From NCBI GenBank assembly GCA_947165025.1, contig CAMUYQ010000010.1:20038-84037 (forward strand): a stretch of DNA of 64,000 nt, written 5' to 3'. Shown here piece by piece: positions 25,597 to 33,428 of this stretch (position 1 is the stretch's first letter; each line of letters begins with the position of its first letter). A program made the translations under genes and the position numbers. The stretch is from an uncultured Lachnospiraceae bacterium. Lineage in GTDB: Bacteria > Bacillota > Clostridia > Lachnospirales > Lachnospiraceae. The notes below the pieces were generated by a model. The model did no database searches. It saw only the letters and a list, made by a program, of their open reading frames with translations, and was not told the origin of the DNA.

Positions 25597-27726
25597 TTAC
25601 TTGGTCAGTTTCATCATGATCTCATTGCTCCTTGCCACAAACTTGGTCATGGCCTCAGCCGAGAGCGGCCTGTTTGCAAGGACCGCAAGATCGTAGAGCT
25701 GGGATGCGAACATCTCCGCATCATCACCCTTTTTGTTCTCAAGCAGGAACTTTACAAGATCGTTGTTACTGTTGAGCACGAGCGTCTCGCCTTCGGAACC
25801 GAACATGCTCATATCCATCGCACCGCCCATCGAATACATCTTCATCATATCCTGCATCCTTCTGGATTCCTCGGATACAGTAAGTACCGATGATATATTT
25901 GCATTTTTGAGCGCTTCGAGCTTTATCGTAAGCTTGTCGTTCGAAAGAGCCTTATGGAAGAGCTTTGTCAGTGTCTTCTCATCCTTCTCTGTCTTCTTTC
26001 TGTCATCTTCAGATGCTTCCACCTTTGATGAATCCGTGATATCTGCATCGATTCGCATGAACTTCACGTCTTCCATCTTCGACTCGAGCTGGTTGATGAA
26101 CGGCTGATCAATGTTATGTGTCAGAACTACCGCATCAAGTCCTTCCTCACGGAACATGTTGATGTACTGCGACTGCTGCTGGACATCGGTGACGTAATAA
26201 ACCGTCTTTCTGATCTTGTCCTTTTCATCCTTTGCATCCTTTGCATCCTTTGCATCGTCTGCGGTATCGCCGTCGGATGATTTTTCCTCCTCAACAACCT
26301 CAGCCTCGACCTTGTCACCGTTTTCATCCGTGGCCTCTTCCATCTTCCTGTCGGGAAGTTCCAGGCACTCGGGAAGTGTCATGTATTTTCCGTCAATATC
26401 CTTGAACAGGATGTAATCTGTCATCTTCTCGCAGAACTTGTCGTCCTTGAGGCAGCCGTACTTTATGAAAGGCGAGATGTCATCCCAGTACTTCTCGTAT
26501 TCCTCTTTCTCGGTCTTGCACATTCCGGCAAGCTTGTCGGCAACCTTTTTGGAGATGTAATCGCTTATCTTGTTGACGAATCCGTCGTTCTGAAGTGCGC
26601 TTCTGGATACGTTGAGCGGAAGGTCAGGACAGTCGATGACACCCTTTAAGAGCATCAGGAATTCCGGGATGACTTCCTTAATATTGTCCGCGATGAACAC
26701 CTGGTTGTTGTACAGTTTGATCACGCCCTCGATCGATTCGTATTCCATGTTGATCTTCGGGAAATACAGGATGCCCTTCAGGTTGAACGGATAATCCATG
26801 TTCAGATGGATCCAGAACAGCGGCTCCTTGTAGTCCATGAACACCTTACGGTAAAAATCAAGGTATTCCTCTTTCGTACAGTCCCCTGGGTGCTTTGCCC
26901 AAAGCGGGTTGGGATCGTTGATCGGGATCTCGCGCTTTACGATCTTGGCCATTTCCTTTGCGGGGCTGATCTCAACCTTTTCCTTCTTGCCATCCTTTTC
27001 CTGCTCCTCGTACTTTGCCTCTTCGGTAAACTTTTCGATGACTGTATCCTTCTCGGTAACCTCGTCAACAGGCACGTTCTCGTACTGTGTCTCGGCTCCT
27101 TCCTTTACGAGGAAGATAGGTGTCGGCATGAACGAGCAGTACTTCTTCAGCACTTCTCTCATCCTGTATTCGTTGCAGAATTCAAGTGAATCATCATTAA
27201 GGAAAAGGGTGATCGTTGTTCCGACGCTGTCGCGGTCACCGTCTTCCATTGAATACTCTGTACCGCCGTCGCATTCCCAGTGAACGGCCTTTGCGCCTTC
27301 CTTGTATGAAAGCGTGTCGATATGTACCTCATCGGCAACCATGAATGCCGAATAGAATCCGAGACCGAAATGACCGATTATCTGGTCATCGTTCGTCTTG
27401 TCCTTGTACTTCTCAAGAAATGCCGTAGCTCCCGAAAATGCTATCTGCGTGATGTACTCTTCGACCTCATCGGCATCCATTCCGAGTCCGGTATCCGAGA
27501 ACGAAACCTTCTTTCCCTCGGGATCAACGGTTATCCTGATCTCCATGTCCTTTCCGTCGGGAATGCTGTACTGGCCGATCACATCAAGTTTTTTAAGCTT
27601 CGTGATTGCGTCGCAGCCGTTGCTGACAAGTTCGCGCGCAAAGATATCGTGATCGGAATACATCCACTTCTTGATGATCGGGAAGATATTCTCGCTGTTG
27701 ATCGTTAAACTGCCTTTCTTAGCCAT
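25597..27726 (-). CDS. htpG: Molecular chaperone HtpG (Hsp90)
   Basis: An ATP-dependent chaperone of 709 residues. The Bergerat ATP site is in the first 200 residues (SNGCDAITKLKK, DTGLGM, GHFGLGFYSAFM). The middle domain has NVSRSALQND. An acidic insertion of about 40 residues with repeated KDAKDAKDAKDEK precedes TVYYVTDVQQQSQYI and is encoded by a 9-base tandem repeat. I chose the ATG at 27726 (MAKKGSL) because GAGGT precedes it. An in-frame GTG at 27801 would translate through a leader hairpin and has a poor site. A CIRCE operator and a strong promoter lie upstream, so HrcA control is expected. Confidence 0.97.
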   Translation of the reverse strand: MAKKGSLTINSENIFPIIKKWMYSDHDIFARELVSNGCDAITKLKKLDVIGQYSIPDGKDMEIRITVDPEGKKVSFSDTGLGMDADEVEEYITQIAFSGATAFLEKYKDKTNDDQIIGHFGLGFYSAFMVADEVHIDTLSYKEGAKAVHWECDGGTEYSMEDGDRDSVGTTITLFLNDDSLEFCNEYRMREVLKKYCSFMPTPIFLVKEGAETQYENVPVDEVTEKDTVIEKFTEEAKYEEQEKDGKKEKVEISPAKEMAKIVKREIPINDPNPLWAKHPGDCTKEEYLDFYRKVFMDYKEPLFWIHLNMDYPFNLKGILYFPKINMEYESIEGVIKLYNNQVFIADNIKEVIPEFLMLLKGVIDCPDLPLNVSRSALQNDGFVNKISDYISKKVADKLAGMCKTEKEEYEKYWDDISPFIKYGCLKDDKFCEKMTDYILFKDIDGKYMTLPECLELPDRKMEEATDENGDKVEAEVVEEEKSSDGDTADDAKDAKDAKDEKDKIRKTVYYVTDVQQQSQYINMFREEGLDAVVLTHNIDQPFINQLESKMEDVKFMRIDADITDSSKVEASEDDRKKTEKDEKTLTKLFHKALSNDKLTIKLEALKNANISSVLTVSEESRRMQDMMKMYSMGGAMDMSMFGSEGETLVLNSNNDLVKFLLENKKGDDAEMFASQLYDLAVLANRPLSAEAMTKFVARSNEIMMKLTK
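26226..26256. repeat. 9-base tandem repeat inside htpG
   Basis: Three perfect copies of CATCCTTTG plus a partial fourth. It encodes lysine-aspartate-alanine triplets in the acidic insertion of HtpG, and copy-number change would stay in frame. Confidence 0.9.
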
Positions 27727-27769
27727 TTTTACTACCTCTTTTCCATATTTATTATTCCTTACGGTCAGC

Positions 27770-27799
27770 GGAGAAGTAATTCCTCGAAAATACTTCTCC
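27770..27799 (-). repeat. Leader hairpin of htpG, possible minimal member of the repeat family
   Basis: Perfect 9-base arms GGAGAAGTA and TACTTCTCC enclose ATTCCTCGAAAA. The string TTCCTCGAAAA occurs identically at the start of repeat copy C, which suggests a collapsed copy consisting only of arms and edge. It lies 44-73 bases upstream of the htpG ATG, inside the predicted mRNA leader, and does not cover the ribosome site. Confidence 0.55.
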
Positions 27800-27824
27800 A
27801 CTTCCCTTATTCATGTTCAAAAAA

Positions 27825-27853
27825 ATGATAACGCGGCCCGGAAACCATGTCAA
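27825..27853 (-). promoter_or_regulatory. Sigma-A promoter of htpG
   Basis: On the minus strand, consensus TTGACA, a 17-base spacer and TATCAT. It lies 7 bases downstream of the CIRCE operator and predicts a leader of about 90 bases. Confidence 0.85.
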
Positions 27854-27860
27854 GAAAAAT

Positions 27861-27887
27861 TTAGCACTCAGCTGGGCTGAGTGCTAA
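27861..27887. promoter_or_regulatory. CIRCE operator (HrcA binding site)
   Basis: Exact TTAGCACTC-N9-GAGTGCTAA. It sits immediately upstream of the htpG -35 and overlaps the last codons and stop codon of the prsA-like gene. CIRCE normally controls groES/groEL and dnaK; its presence implies that htpG is in the HrcA regulon of this organism. Confidence 0.95.
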
Positions 27888-28995
27888 CAACAGTAAAATA
27901 CTTATCATAAATCTCGAAAAAGCTCGTAGTTTCAACGACTCCGCCGGAATCGAAGTGTATGCTGTCAAACAGCGGCTTGTTCAGATTGGAGGTGAGTGTC
28001 GGCACAAAACTGTTATAGACCTCATCGAACGCCTCCTGCTTGCGCTTCTCGACGATCTTCAACTTGTTTGTGTCCGTCTCTTCCGGATTGAACGTCGTCA
28101 CGCAGTATATCAAGTGATAACCGTACTCGGTCTCGACTATGTCACTGACCTCCCCGGCTCCGAGATTGAACGCAGCCTCTTCAAATTCCTTCGGCATGAT
28201 ACCGCGGCCGAAGCTGTATTCGCTTTTCGTGTCCTCATTGTAATCGGCAGCCAGCACTTCAAATGCCACACCGTCGTTAAGCTGCTGCCTTATCTGTGCG
28301 ATCTTGGCAAGCGCCGCCTTTTTCTCTTCATCGGAATACTCGTGCCTTATCCCGTTTGAATCAACATACGACGTCTTGATCAGTATCGTTCTGACAGTTA
28401 TCGTCCTTGCCTCGTCATCGCTTATCTCAGGATTGATGTCGGCCGTCACCGTTTCGTAAAGCTTGTTTGCTATCGCAAACTCCCTGTACAGTTTTGCGAT
28501 CACGTCCATGTTGACGTCAAGATAGTTCCTCTCTCCTTCCGTCAGCGAATCGAAGTACTCTCTTGCCGCGGCATTGCACTTTGCTTCCTCATCCTCGTCA
28601 AGAGATACTCCCTGCTCGACGGCAAGGATGTTCATCGTCTTGATCTGTGCGACCCTTGCAAGGATGTTTTCCTTGTACGAATCCTCAAGTGTTCCCTCAC
28701 CGACCGGCACAGACCAGATGCGGTCTCCGAAAACGCTGCTGTATTGATTTTCGGAGTTGGCAAGGTACACCATTATCTCGTTCTTCATGCACGGGTGGCC
28801 TTCAAGGCGGAACACCTCATCTTCGAGAAAATCACTTGTCAGCACGACTTCTGTCGGAAGCGTATCCTTTCCGCAGCCCGAAAGCATTACCGGTGCAAGT
28901 ATCACAGGTATCAAAAAAAGTGGCAGGAGCCCTGCCACTTTCGGCTTGTTATCTGATTGTTTCTTACTGTATGTCAATGTGCGATGCGACTTCAT
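27868..28995 (-). CDS. Parvulin-type peptidyl-prolyl isomerase lipoprotein (PrsA-like)
   Basis: Extracytoplasmic folding factor of 375 residues. A basic N-terminus and hydrophobic stretch end in the lipobox LSGC, so it should be lipid-anchored outside the membrane. A SurA/PrsA-type N-terminal region is followed by a rotamase domain (about 220-320) with YSFGRGIMPKEFEEAAFNL and VETEYGYHLIYCV. The ATG at 28995 is preceded by AAAGGA and overlaps the upstream gene by 32 bases. Two oddities: a perfect intrinsic-terminator hairpin lies in its signal-peptide codons, and its 3' end forms part of a CIRCE operator. Confidence 0.88.
   Translation of the reverse strand: MKSHRTLTYSKKQSDNKPKVAGLLPLFLIPVILAPVMLSGCGKDTLPTEVVLTSDFLEDEVFRLEGHPCMKNEIMVYLANSENQYSSVFGDRIWSVPVGEGTLEDSYKENILARVAQIKTMNILAVEQGVSLDEDEEAKCNAAAREYFDSLTEGERNYLDVNMDVIAKLYREFAIANKLYETVTADINPEISDDEARTITVRTILIKTSYVDSNGIRHEYSDEEKKAALAKIAQIRQQLNDGVAFEVLAADYNEDTKSEYSFGRGIMPKEFEEAAFNLGAGEVSDIVETEYGYHLIYCVTTFNPEETDTNKLKIVEKRKQEAFDEVYNSFVPTLTSNLNKPLFDSIHFDSGGVVETTSFFEIYDKYFTVVSTQPS
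28912..28941 (-). terminator. Intrinsic terminator inside the prsA-like signal-peptide codons
   Basis: On the minus strand, AAGTGGCAGG-GCT-CCTGCCACTT is followed directly by further T residues, ten base pairs with a three-base loop. It falls 23 bases after the stop codon of the 141-residue gene and within codons 19-28 of the prsA-like gene. It may end the glnS-DUF2225 operon, or act as an attenuator that is opened when ribosomes translate prsA. Confidence 0.8.
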
Positions 28996-29389
28996 CAACC
29001 GCATCCTTTGCAGCCTTCTTGACCTTCTTGGCGGTCTTGTCAAAATCCTCGAACTCGAACTCGCTCGTCTTCTTATCGTCCTTCACAAGACCTACGCCCT
29101 TTGCTGCATTCTCGGCCTTTGCCATGATATCCTGGGCAGCTGATTTAACAGCCTTCTTAAGTGTATCCTTTGCATCGCCTGCAGCTTCCCTGATGTCTTC
29201 AGCGGCATCCTTGAGTTCGGGATCAAGCGAAACATACGATCTCTCGCCTGCCTTCTCTTCAGCAGAATCCGAATCGCCGTCACAGCTGCATGAACACTTC
29301 TTGTTGTTCATCTCACAAAAATACCACAATCCGGCAAGAGCAGCTCCGGTAACACCTACAAATGTAATAAACTTTCCAAAACCTTTCAT
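28964..29389 (-). CDS. Membrane-anchored helical protein of unknown function
   Basis: A 141-residue protein with one N-terminal membrane helix (about 5-25), a cysteine- and aspartate-rich patch (KKCSCSCDGDSD), and a long amphipathic region rich in A, K, D and E (about 55-141), reminiscent of YtxH or LEA-like proteins. I cannot assign a function. It starts on the DUF2225 stop (TGATG) with AAAGGAG upstream. A terminator follows its stop codon. Confidence 0.8.
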   Translation of the reverse strand: MKGFGKFITFVGVTGAALAGLWYFCEMNNKKCSCSCDGDSDSAEEKAGERSYVSLDPELKDAAEDIREAAGDAKDTLKKAVKSAAQDIMAKAENAAKGVGLVKDDKKTSEFEFEDFDKTAKKVKKAAKDAVDEVASHIDIQ

Positions 29390-30243
29390 CAGACTTCTCC
29401 TTTCATCTTCATTTCCATAAGAACCTGATCTTTGAGATCTCTTGCACGATCCTTGATCCTGTTGTTTGCTGTTTTGCTCATCAGGATCGAAGCGATCATC
29501 TTCTGTGCGACATCATATTTCTCAAACCTTGCGGACAATACCGCAAGCAGGTAATCGATCGTTATCTCATCCATTCCCGCTATCGGGAAGTTCTCCTTCT
29601 GGCGTGCATTGACGAATCCCTCGTATGCACTCTGAAGCGCCTCATTTTCGTCATCGCGAAGCTGCGCCATAACACTGTCATAATCAGGCGTATCATCGGG
29701 AAGTGTTTCCTTCTTGCCTCTGATGATCCACGCAAGCTTAAGGCATACATATGCTTTCTCGCTGTCCTTTGCACGCTTTACGATAGATGACGCAAGCGCG
29801 AGCTGATACCTCTGGATGGCATCATCATATGACAGTATCGGATTGTTGGCAACTCCGTGAACTTTTCCGCCAATGCCCTCTCTGAGCAGCTTGACCTGGG
29901 CCGCAGGGAGCGATGTGAAATACCTTGTAAGCGTTGCATATCCGCAGTACGGGCACACAACAACATCGTACTTCGCGGGATCGAACTTTTCGTACTTAGG
30001 GCGAAGATCCGGATCCTGTCCGAGAAGCCTTGCCTTTCCGGTCCTTACCGCTCTGAACGAAAATCCCTTGCCGCATACCGGACATTCCGCCGACTTGTCA
30101 AACAGCACGTCATTCTCGTCAAAAGGCGCTTCCTCCTTCGGCTTTTCAACCGGCTTGGGAGCTTCCTTCTTTTCCTCCTGGTAGATATCGGCCCCTTCAA
30201 GCTTTCCGAGACCGAGGTTTGACAATCCATCCAATAACCCCAT
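29389..30243 (-). CDS. DUF2225 zinc-ribbon protein
   Basis: A 284-residue soluble protein matching DUF2225 by its two cysteine pairs, CPVCGKGFSFRAVRTGKARL and VVCPYCGYATL, in the first 130 residues, followed by an all-helical, TPR-like region (about 140-280). The biochemical role of the family is unknown. GGAGGT precedes the ATG. It is between glnS and the membrane-anchored helical protein and is probably cotranscribed with both. Confidence 0.87.
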   Translation of the reverse strand: MGLLDGLSNLGLGKLEGADIYQEEKKEAPKPVEKPKEEAPFDENDVLFDKSAECPVCGKGFSFRAVRTGKARLLGQDPDLRPKYEKFDPAKYDVVVCPYCGYATLTRYFTSLPAAQVKLLREGIGGKVHGVANNPILSYDDAIQRYQLALASSIVKRAKDSEKAYVCLKLAWIIRGKKETLPDDTPDYDSVMAQLRDDENEALQSAYEGFVNARQKENFPIAGMDEITIDYLLAVLSARFEKYDVAQKMIASILMSKTANNRIKDRARDLKDQVLMEMKMKGEV

Positions 30244-30272
30244 ATGTAACCTCCTGAACCTTTACGGCTTTA

Positions 30273-31970
30273 TTATTTCTGATCCGGCAGTTTGAAACTG
30301 CTCTTTAATGAAACTACTCTGTTAAACACGGGTGCACCTTCCACCGAATCCTTGTAATCGACGCAGAAGAATCCGTTTCGCACAAACTGGAAAGATTCGT
30401 ATGCTTTTGCATCCTTAAGCGAAGGCTCGAGCATACAGCCTTCAACGACCTTCAGTGAATCGGGATTGAGGTTGAGGCTTCCGTCCTCATTATACACTCC
30501 CTTTTCTTCGTCGATAAGGTTTTCGTACAGTCTTACCGTAGCAGGGAATGCGGTTGCTGCATTTACCCAGTGGATCGTACCCTTAACCTTACGGCCCACT
30601 TCCCTTCCGTCCTGACGCGTCTCAGGATCGTATGTGCAGTGGACACATGTAACATTTCCTTCGCTGTCTGTCTCATACGAAGTACACTTTACGAAATACG
30701 CGTTCATGAGGCGTACCTCATTGTCCGGGAAAAGCCTGAAATATTTCTTAACCGGCTCCGCCATAAAATCATCCCGTTCAATATACAGTTCCCTTGAGAA
30801 AGGAACCTTTCTCGAACCGAGAGATTCGTTCTCGAGATTATTCGGGATCTCGAAATATTCCGTCTCACCTTCAGGGTAATTGTCTATAACAAGCTTTACC
30901 GGATCAAGGATAGCCATCACTCTCGGACGTGAGAGCTTAAGATCTTCCCTGATGCAGTACTCCAGCATCGCATAGTCCGCAGAAGACTGGCTCTTTGACA
31001 CACCGCACAGATCCACGAATTTTCTTATCGATTCCGGTGTAAAGCCGCGGCGTCTCAGAGCAGCTATGCTGACAAGTCTCGGATCATCCCATCCGTCAAC
31101 TATGCCGTCTTCAACAAGCTTCTTGATGTATCTCTTTCCGGTAACGACATTTGTCAGATACATCTTTGCAAACTCGATCTGTCTGGGCGGATGCGGATAC
31201 TCAAGTTCTCTTACGACCCAGTCGTAAAGAGGTCTGTGATCTTCAAATTCAAGCGTACAGCATGAATGTGTAACGCCTTCTATCGCATCCTCGATCGGAT
31301 GCGCAAAATCATACATCGGGTATATGCACCATTTGTCACCGGTGTTGTGATGCGACATATGAGCCACCCTGTATATGACCGGATCTCTCATGTTGATGTT
31401 GGGACTCGCCATGTCTATCTTTGCGCGAAGAACCTTTTCACCGTCAGCATACATTCCGTTCTTCATGTTCTCGAACAGTTCAAGGTTTTCCTCAACGCTC
31501 CTGTTCCTGTACGGTGAGTCTTTACCGGGTGTGTCAAACGTTCCGCGGTATTCTTTGATCTCATCGGCAGACAGGTCACACACGAATGCCTTGCCCTTTT
31601 TGATAAGCTTTACAGCGGCCTCGTACATGCTCTCAAAATAATCCGATGCGAAGAACAGTCTGTCCTCCCAGTTTGCACCGAGCCACTTTACATCCTCTTT
31701 TATCGATTCGACAAACTCGATCTTTTCCTTTGTCGGATTGGTATCGTCAAATCTCAGATTGAACTTACCGCCGTATTCCTTTGCAAGTCCGTAGTTGAGA
31801 AGTATGGCCTTGGCATGTCCTATATGCAGATATCCGTTCGGCTCAGGCGGAAAACGTGTATGAACAGTCTCGTAGTTTCCTTCCTCGAGATCCTTGTCTA
31901 TCATCACCTCGATAAAGTTTCTCGAGACGGTTTCCTCATTTTCGATTGTTTCTGTCTGTATGTCGCTCAT
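30273..31970 (-). CDS. glnS: Glutaminyl-tRNA synthetase
   Basis: Class I synthetase of 565 residues that charges tRNA-Gln directly. The HIGH motif is in [15 protein letters not shown]. The KMSKS-like site and anticodon-binding beta-barrels follow ([33 protein letters not shown]). AAGGAA precedes the ATG. Many Firmicutes lack GlnRS and use GatCAB instead; its presence is a lineage clue pointing to Clostridia that have acquired or kept it. Confidence 0.97.
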   Translation of the reverse strand: MSDIQTETIENEETVSRNFIEVMIDKDLEEGNYETVHTRFPPEPNGYLHIGHAKAILLNYGLAKEYGGKFNLRFDDTNPTKEKIEFVESIKEDVKWLGANWEDRLFFASDYFESMYEAAVKLIKKGKAFVCDLSADEIKEYRGTFDTPGKDSPYRNRSVEENLELFENMKNGMYADGEKVLRAKIDMASPNINMRDPVIYRVAHMSHHNTGDKWCIYPMYDFAHPIEDAIEGVTHSCCTLEFEDHRPLYDWVVRELEYPHPPRQIEFAKMYLTNVVTGKRYIKKLVEDGIVDGWDDPRLVSIAALRRRGFTPESIRKFVDLCGVSKSQSSADYAMLEYCIREDLKLSRPRVMAILDPVKLVIDNYPEGETEYFEIPNNLENESLGSRKVPFSRELYIERDDFMAEPVKKYFRLFPDNEVRLMNAYFVKCTSYETDSEGNVTCVHCTYDPETRQDGREVGRKVKGTIHWVNAATAFPATVRLYENLIDEEKGVYNEDGSLNLNPDSLKVVEGCMLEPSLKDAKAYESFQFVRNGFFCVDYKDSVEGAPVFNRVVSLKSSFKLPDQK

Positions 31971-31985
31971 ATTACTATTCCTTTA

Positions 31986-33356
31986 TCATGATGTCAGGAA
32001 ATTCCTGTGTGTTACAAGCTCGTCCGGCAGGGCATTGCCGGCCTTTTCAACACGGCCGCATGCTATGTCAAACAGATGAAGATCATGTGCGATCTTGTGG
32101 TTGTAACGTTCTATCAGCTGCGTATACTGCGGGTTGGTAGCAATAGCACCCTCGCGTATGACTTTCGAGAACGGGCAGTAGTTGAACAGGATAAAACGAA
32201 CGACCTTGTTGTGCCTAAGAGCTCCCGAACTCTCAAACTGGATGTATGTCGCATAGTCCGCAACAAACATTTCCTTGTAGCTGTTACGATGCTTCAGCAT
32301 CGCGGCCTTGATACGCTCTTTGGCCTCCTGGGAAAGGTCGTGATTCTTCTTGTATGTATCAATATAATCGACGTAATCACTCGTCAGACTTCTCTCTGAC
32401 AGATCGTTCCATCTCGCACCCTGGATCCTCTTGCAAAGTTCCCATCTGAACTCCGCGCATATGTTGATGAACACTTTCGAGAGTTCCTCTTCCTGTGCGA
32501 TCGGAAGAATGAACCTTCCGGGTGTCGTACGCTTTGCGCCTGTGATCTCCTGCCACATGGCAGCTCTCGTTCCGACAACAGGCATCAGGATGATGTCAGG
32601 AAGTACCTCGACCTGGATGAACGCCTTGTCAAGGCCAAGTTCCGGTGCCGTGAACACCGTCTGTCTGAAGAACAGCGAATAATCAATGGCCTTTACAACG
32701 TTAAGAGTCTTGTTGACTGCCTCGAAACTGACAAGCGATTTATCGAGCGGCTTCGTCAGCGTCTGCTCAGAGAAGAACGGAACAAATGTCGTGATCCTCG
32801 CACTCATCATACGGTTGGCACTTTTGAACATGTTGTCTATCTCAAACGTTACCCTTGCCTTGCCGTCCTGAAGCGCTTCCTTCTCCTGCTGCTCGGTGAT
32901 CGAGCCTTCTTTTCTCTGCTTTCTGAGAGTCGTGATGTAATCGGTGGAAAAATCATTGACCGACGGATCCTTCTTGCAGCTGTAAACAAGTCTCAGCCAC
33001 TGGTAAAATGTGAACACGCGCATCTCAGGGTCAAACCCTATATTCGTGGATGCTTCATAGAGCATCTGCGTGTTCTCTTTTCCCGCAAGCTTCTCGTCGA
33101 TATATCCGAAATAGAAGAACATCATCAGTTCATCCGGGATGTTCGTATCCTGCAATGACTTGAAAAATGCAAACTTGTAAATGTCGTAATAATATGAGGT
33201 GAGCTCCTTACGCAGTCTTCTTGTCGCATCATCGGACGCTCCCTGATCGGACATCGCCGCAAAAGTGTTTATCTTCTGACATATCTTCGCTTTGTCGGCA
33301 TCTCCGAGCCCCGCATATGTCAGTATGTTCATACAAGAATTAGAAAAATCAGGCAT
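31986..33356 (-). CDS. Conserved-looking protein of unknown function, 456 residues
   Basis: I do not recognise this gene. The product is soluble, with no signal peptide or convincing membrane helix, and is mainly helical with a central beta-containing part (about 230-310: VEVLPDIILMPVVGTRAAMWQE). Conserved-looking features are aromatic-rich segments (MMFFYFGYIDEK, MRVFTFYQWLRLVYS), RFILPIAQEEEL, and a C-terminal HNKVVRFILFNYCPFSKVIR. It has a strong promoter overlapped by a perfect palindrome and is 15 bases upstream of glnS. Base composition matches its neighbours. Coding confidence is high, function nil. Confidence 0.85.
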   Translation of the reverse strand: MPDFSNSCMNILTYAGLGDADKAKICQKINTFAAMSDQGASDDATRRLRKELTSYYYDIYKFAFFKSLQDTNIPDELMMFFYFGYIDEKLAGKENTQMLYEASTNIGFDPEMRVFTFYQWLRLVYSCKKDPSVNDFSTDYITTLRKQRKEGSITEQQEKEALQDGKARVTFEIDNMFKSANRMMSARITTFVPFFSEQTLTKPLDKSLVSFEAVNKTLNVVKAIDYSLFFRQTVFTAPELGLDKAFIQVEVLPDIILMPVVGTRAAMWQEITGAKRTTPGRFILPIAQEEELSKVFINICAEFRWELCKRIQGARWNDLSERSLTSDYVDYIDTYKKNHDLSQEAKERIKAAMLKHRNSYKEMFVADYATYIQFESSGALRHNKVVRFILFNYCPFSKVIREGAIATNPQYTQLIERYNHKIAHDLHLFDIACGRVEKAGNALPDELVTHRNFLTS

Positions 33357-33390
33357 CTGCCATCCCCCGTTTTGGTCGCAAAATCACCAA

Positions 33391-33422
33391 TACATTATAA
33401 TGTAAAAGGGCGTTAATTACAA
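33391..33422 (-). promoter_or_regulatory. Sigma-A promoter with palindrome over the -10
   Basis: On the minus strand, TTGTAA, a 17-base spacer and TATAAT, located between purF and the 456-residue gene. The perfect palindrome TACATTATAATGTA (33391-33404) covers the -10 and is a possible operator. Confidence 0.75.
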
Positions 33423-33428
33423 CAAAAA

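Noticed and set aside
27727..27801. GTG-initiated N-terminal extension of HtpG
   Set aside because: It reads through the leader hairpin, has poor ribosome-site spacing, and HtpG proteins begin near MAKKGSL.
28647..29420. Plus-strand open frame of 257 codons across the prsA-like gene and its neighbour
   Set aside because: Antisense to two coupled genes with ribosome sites; serine/alanine-rich shadow translation.
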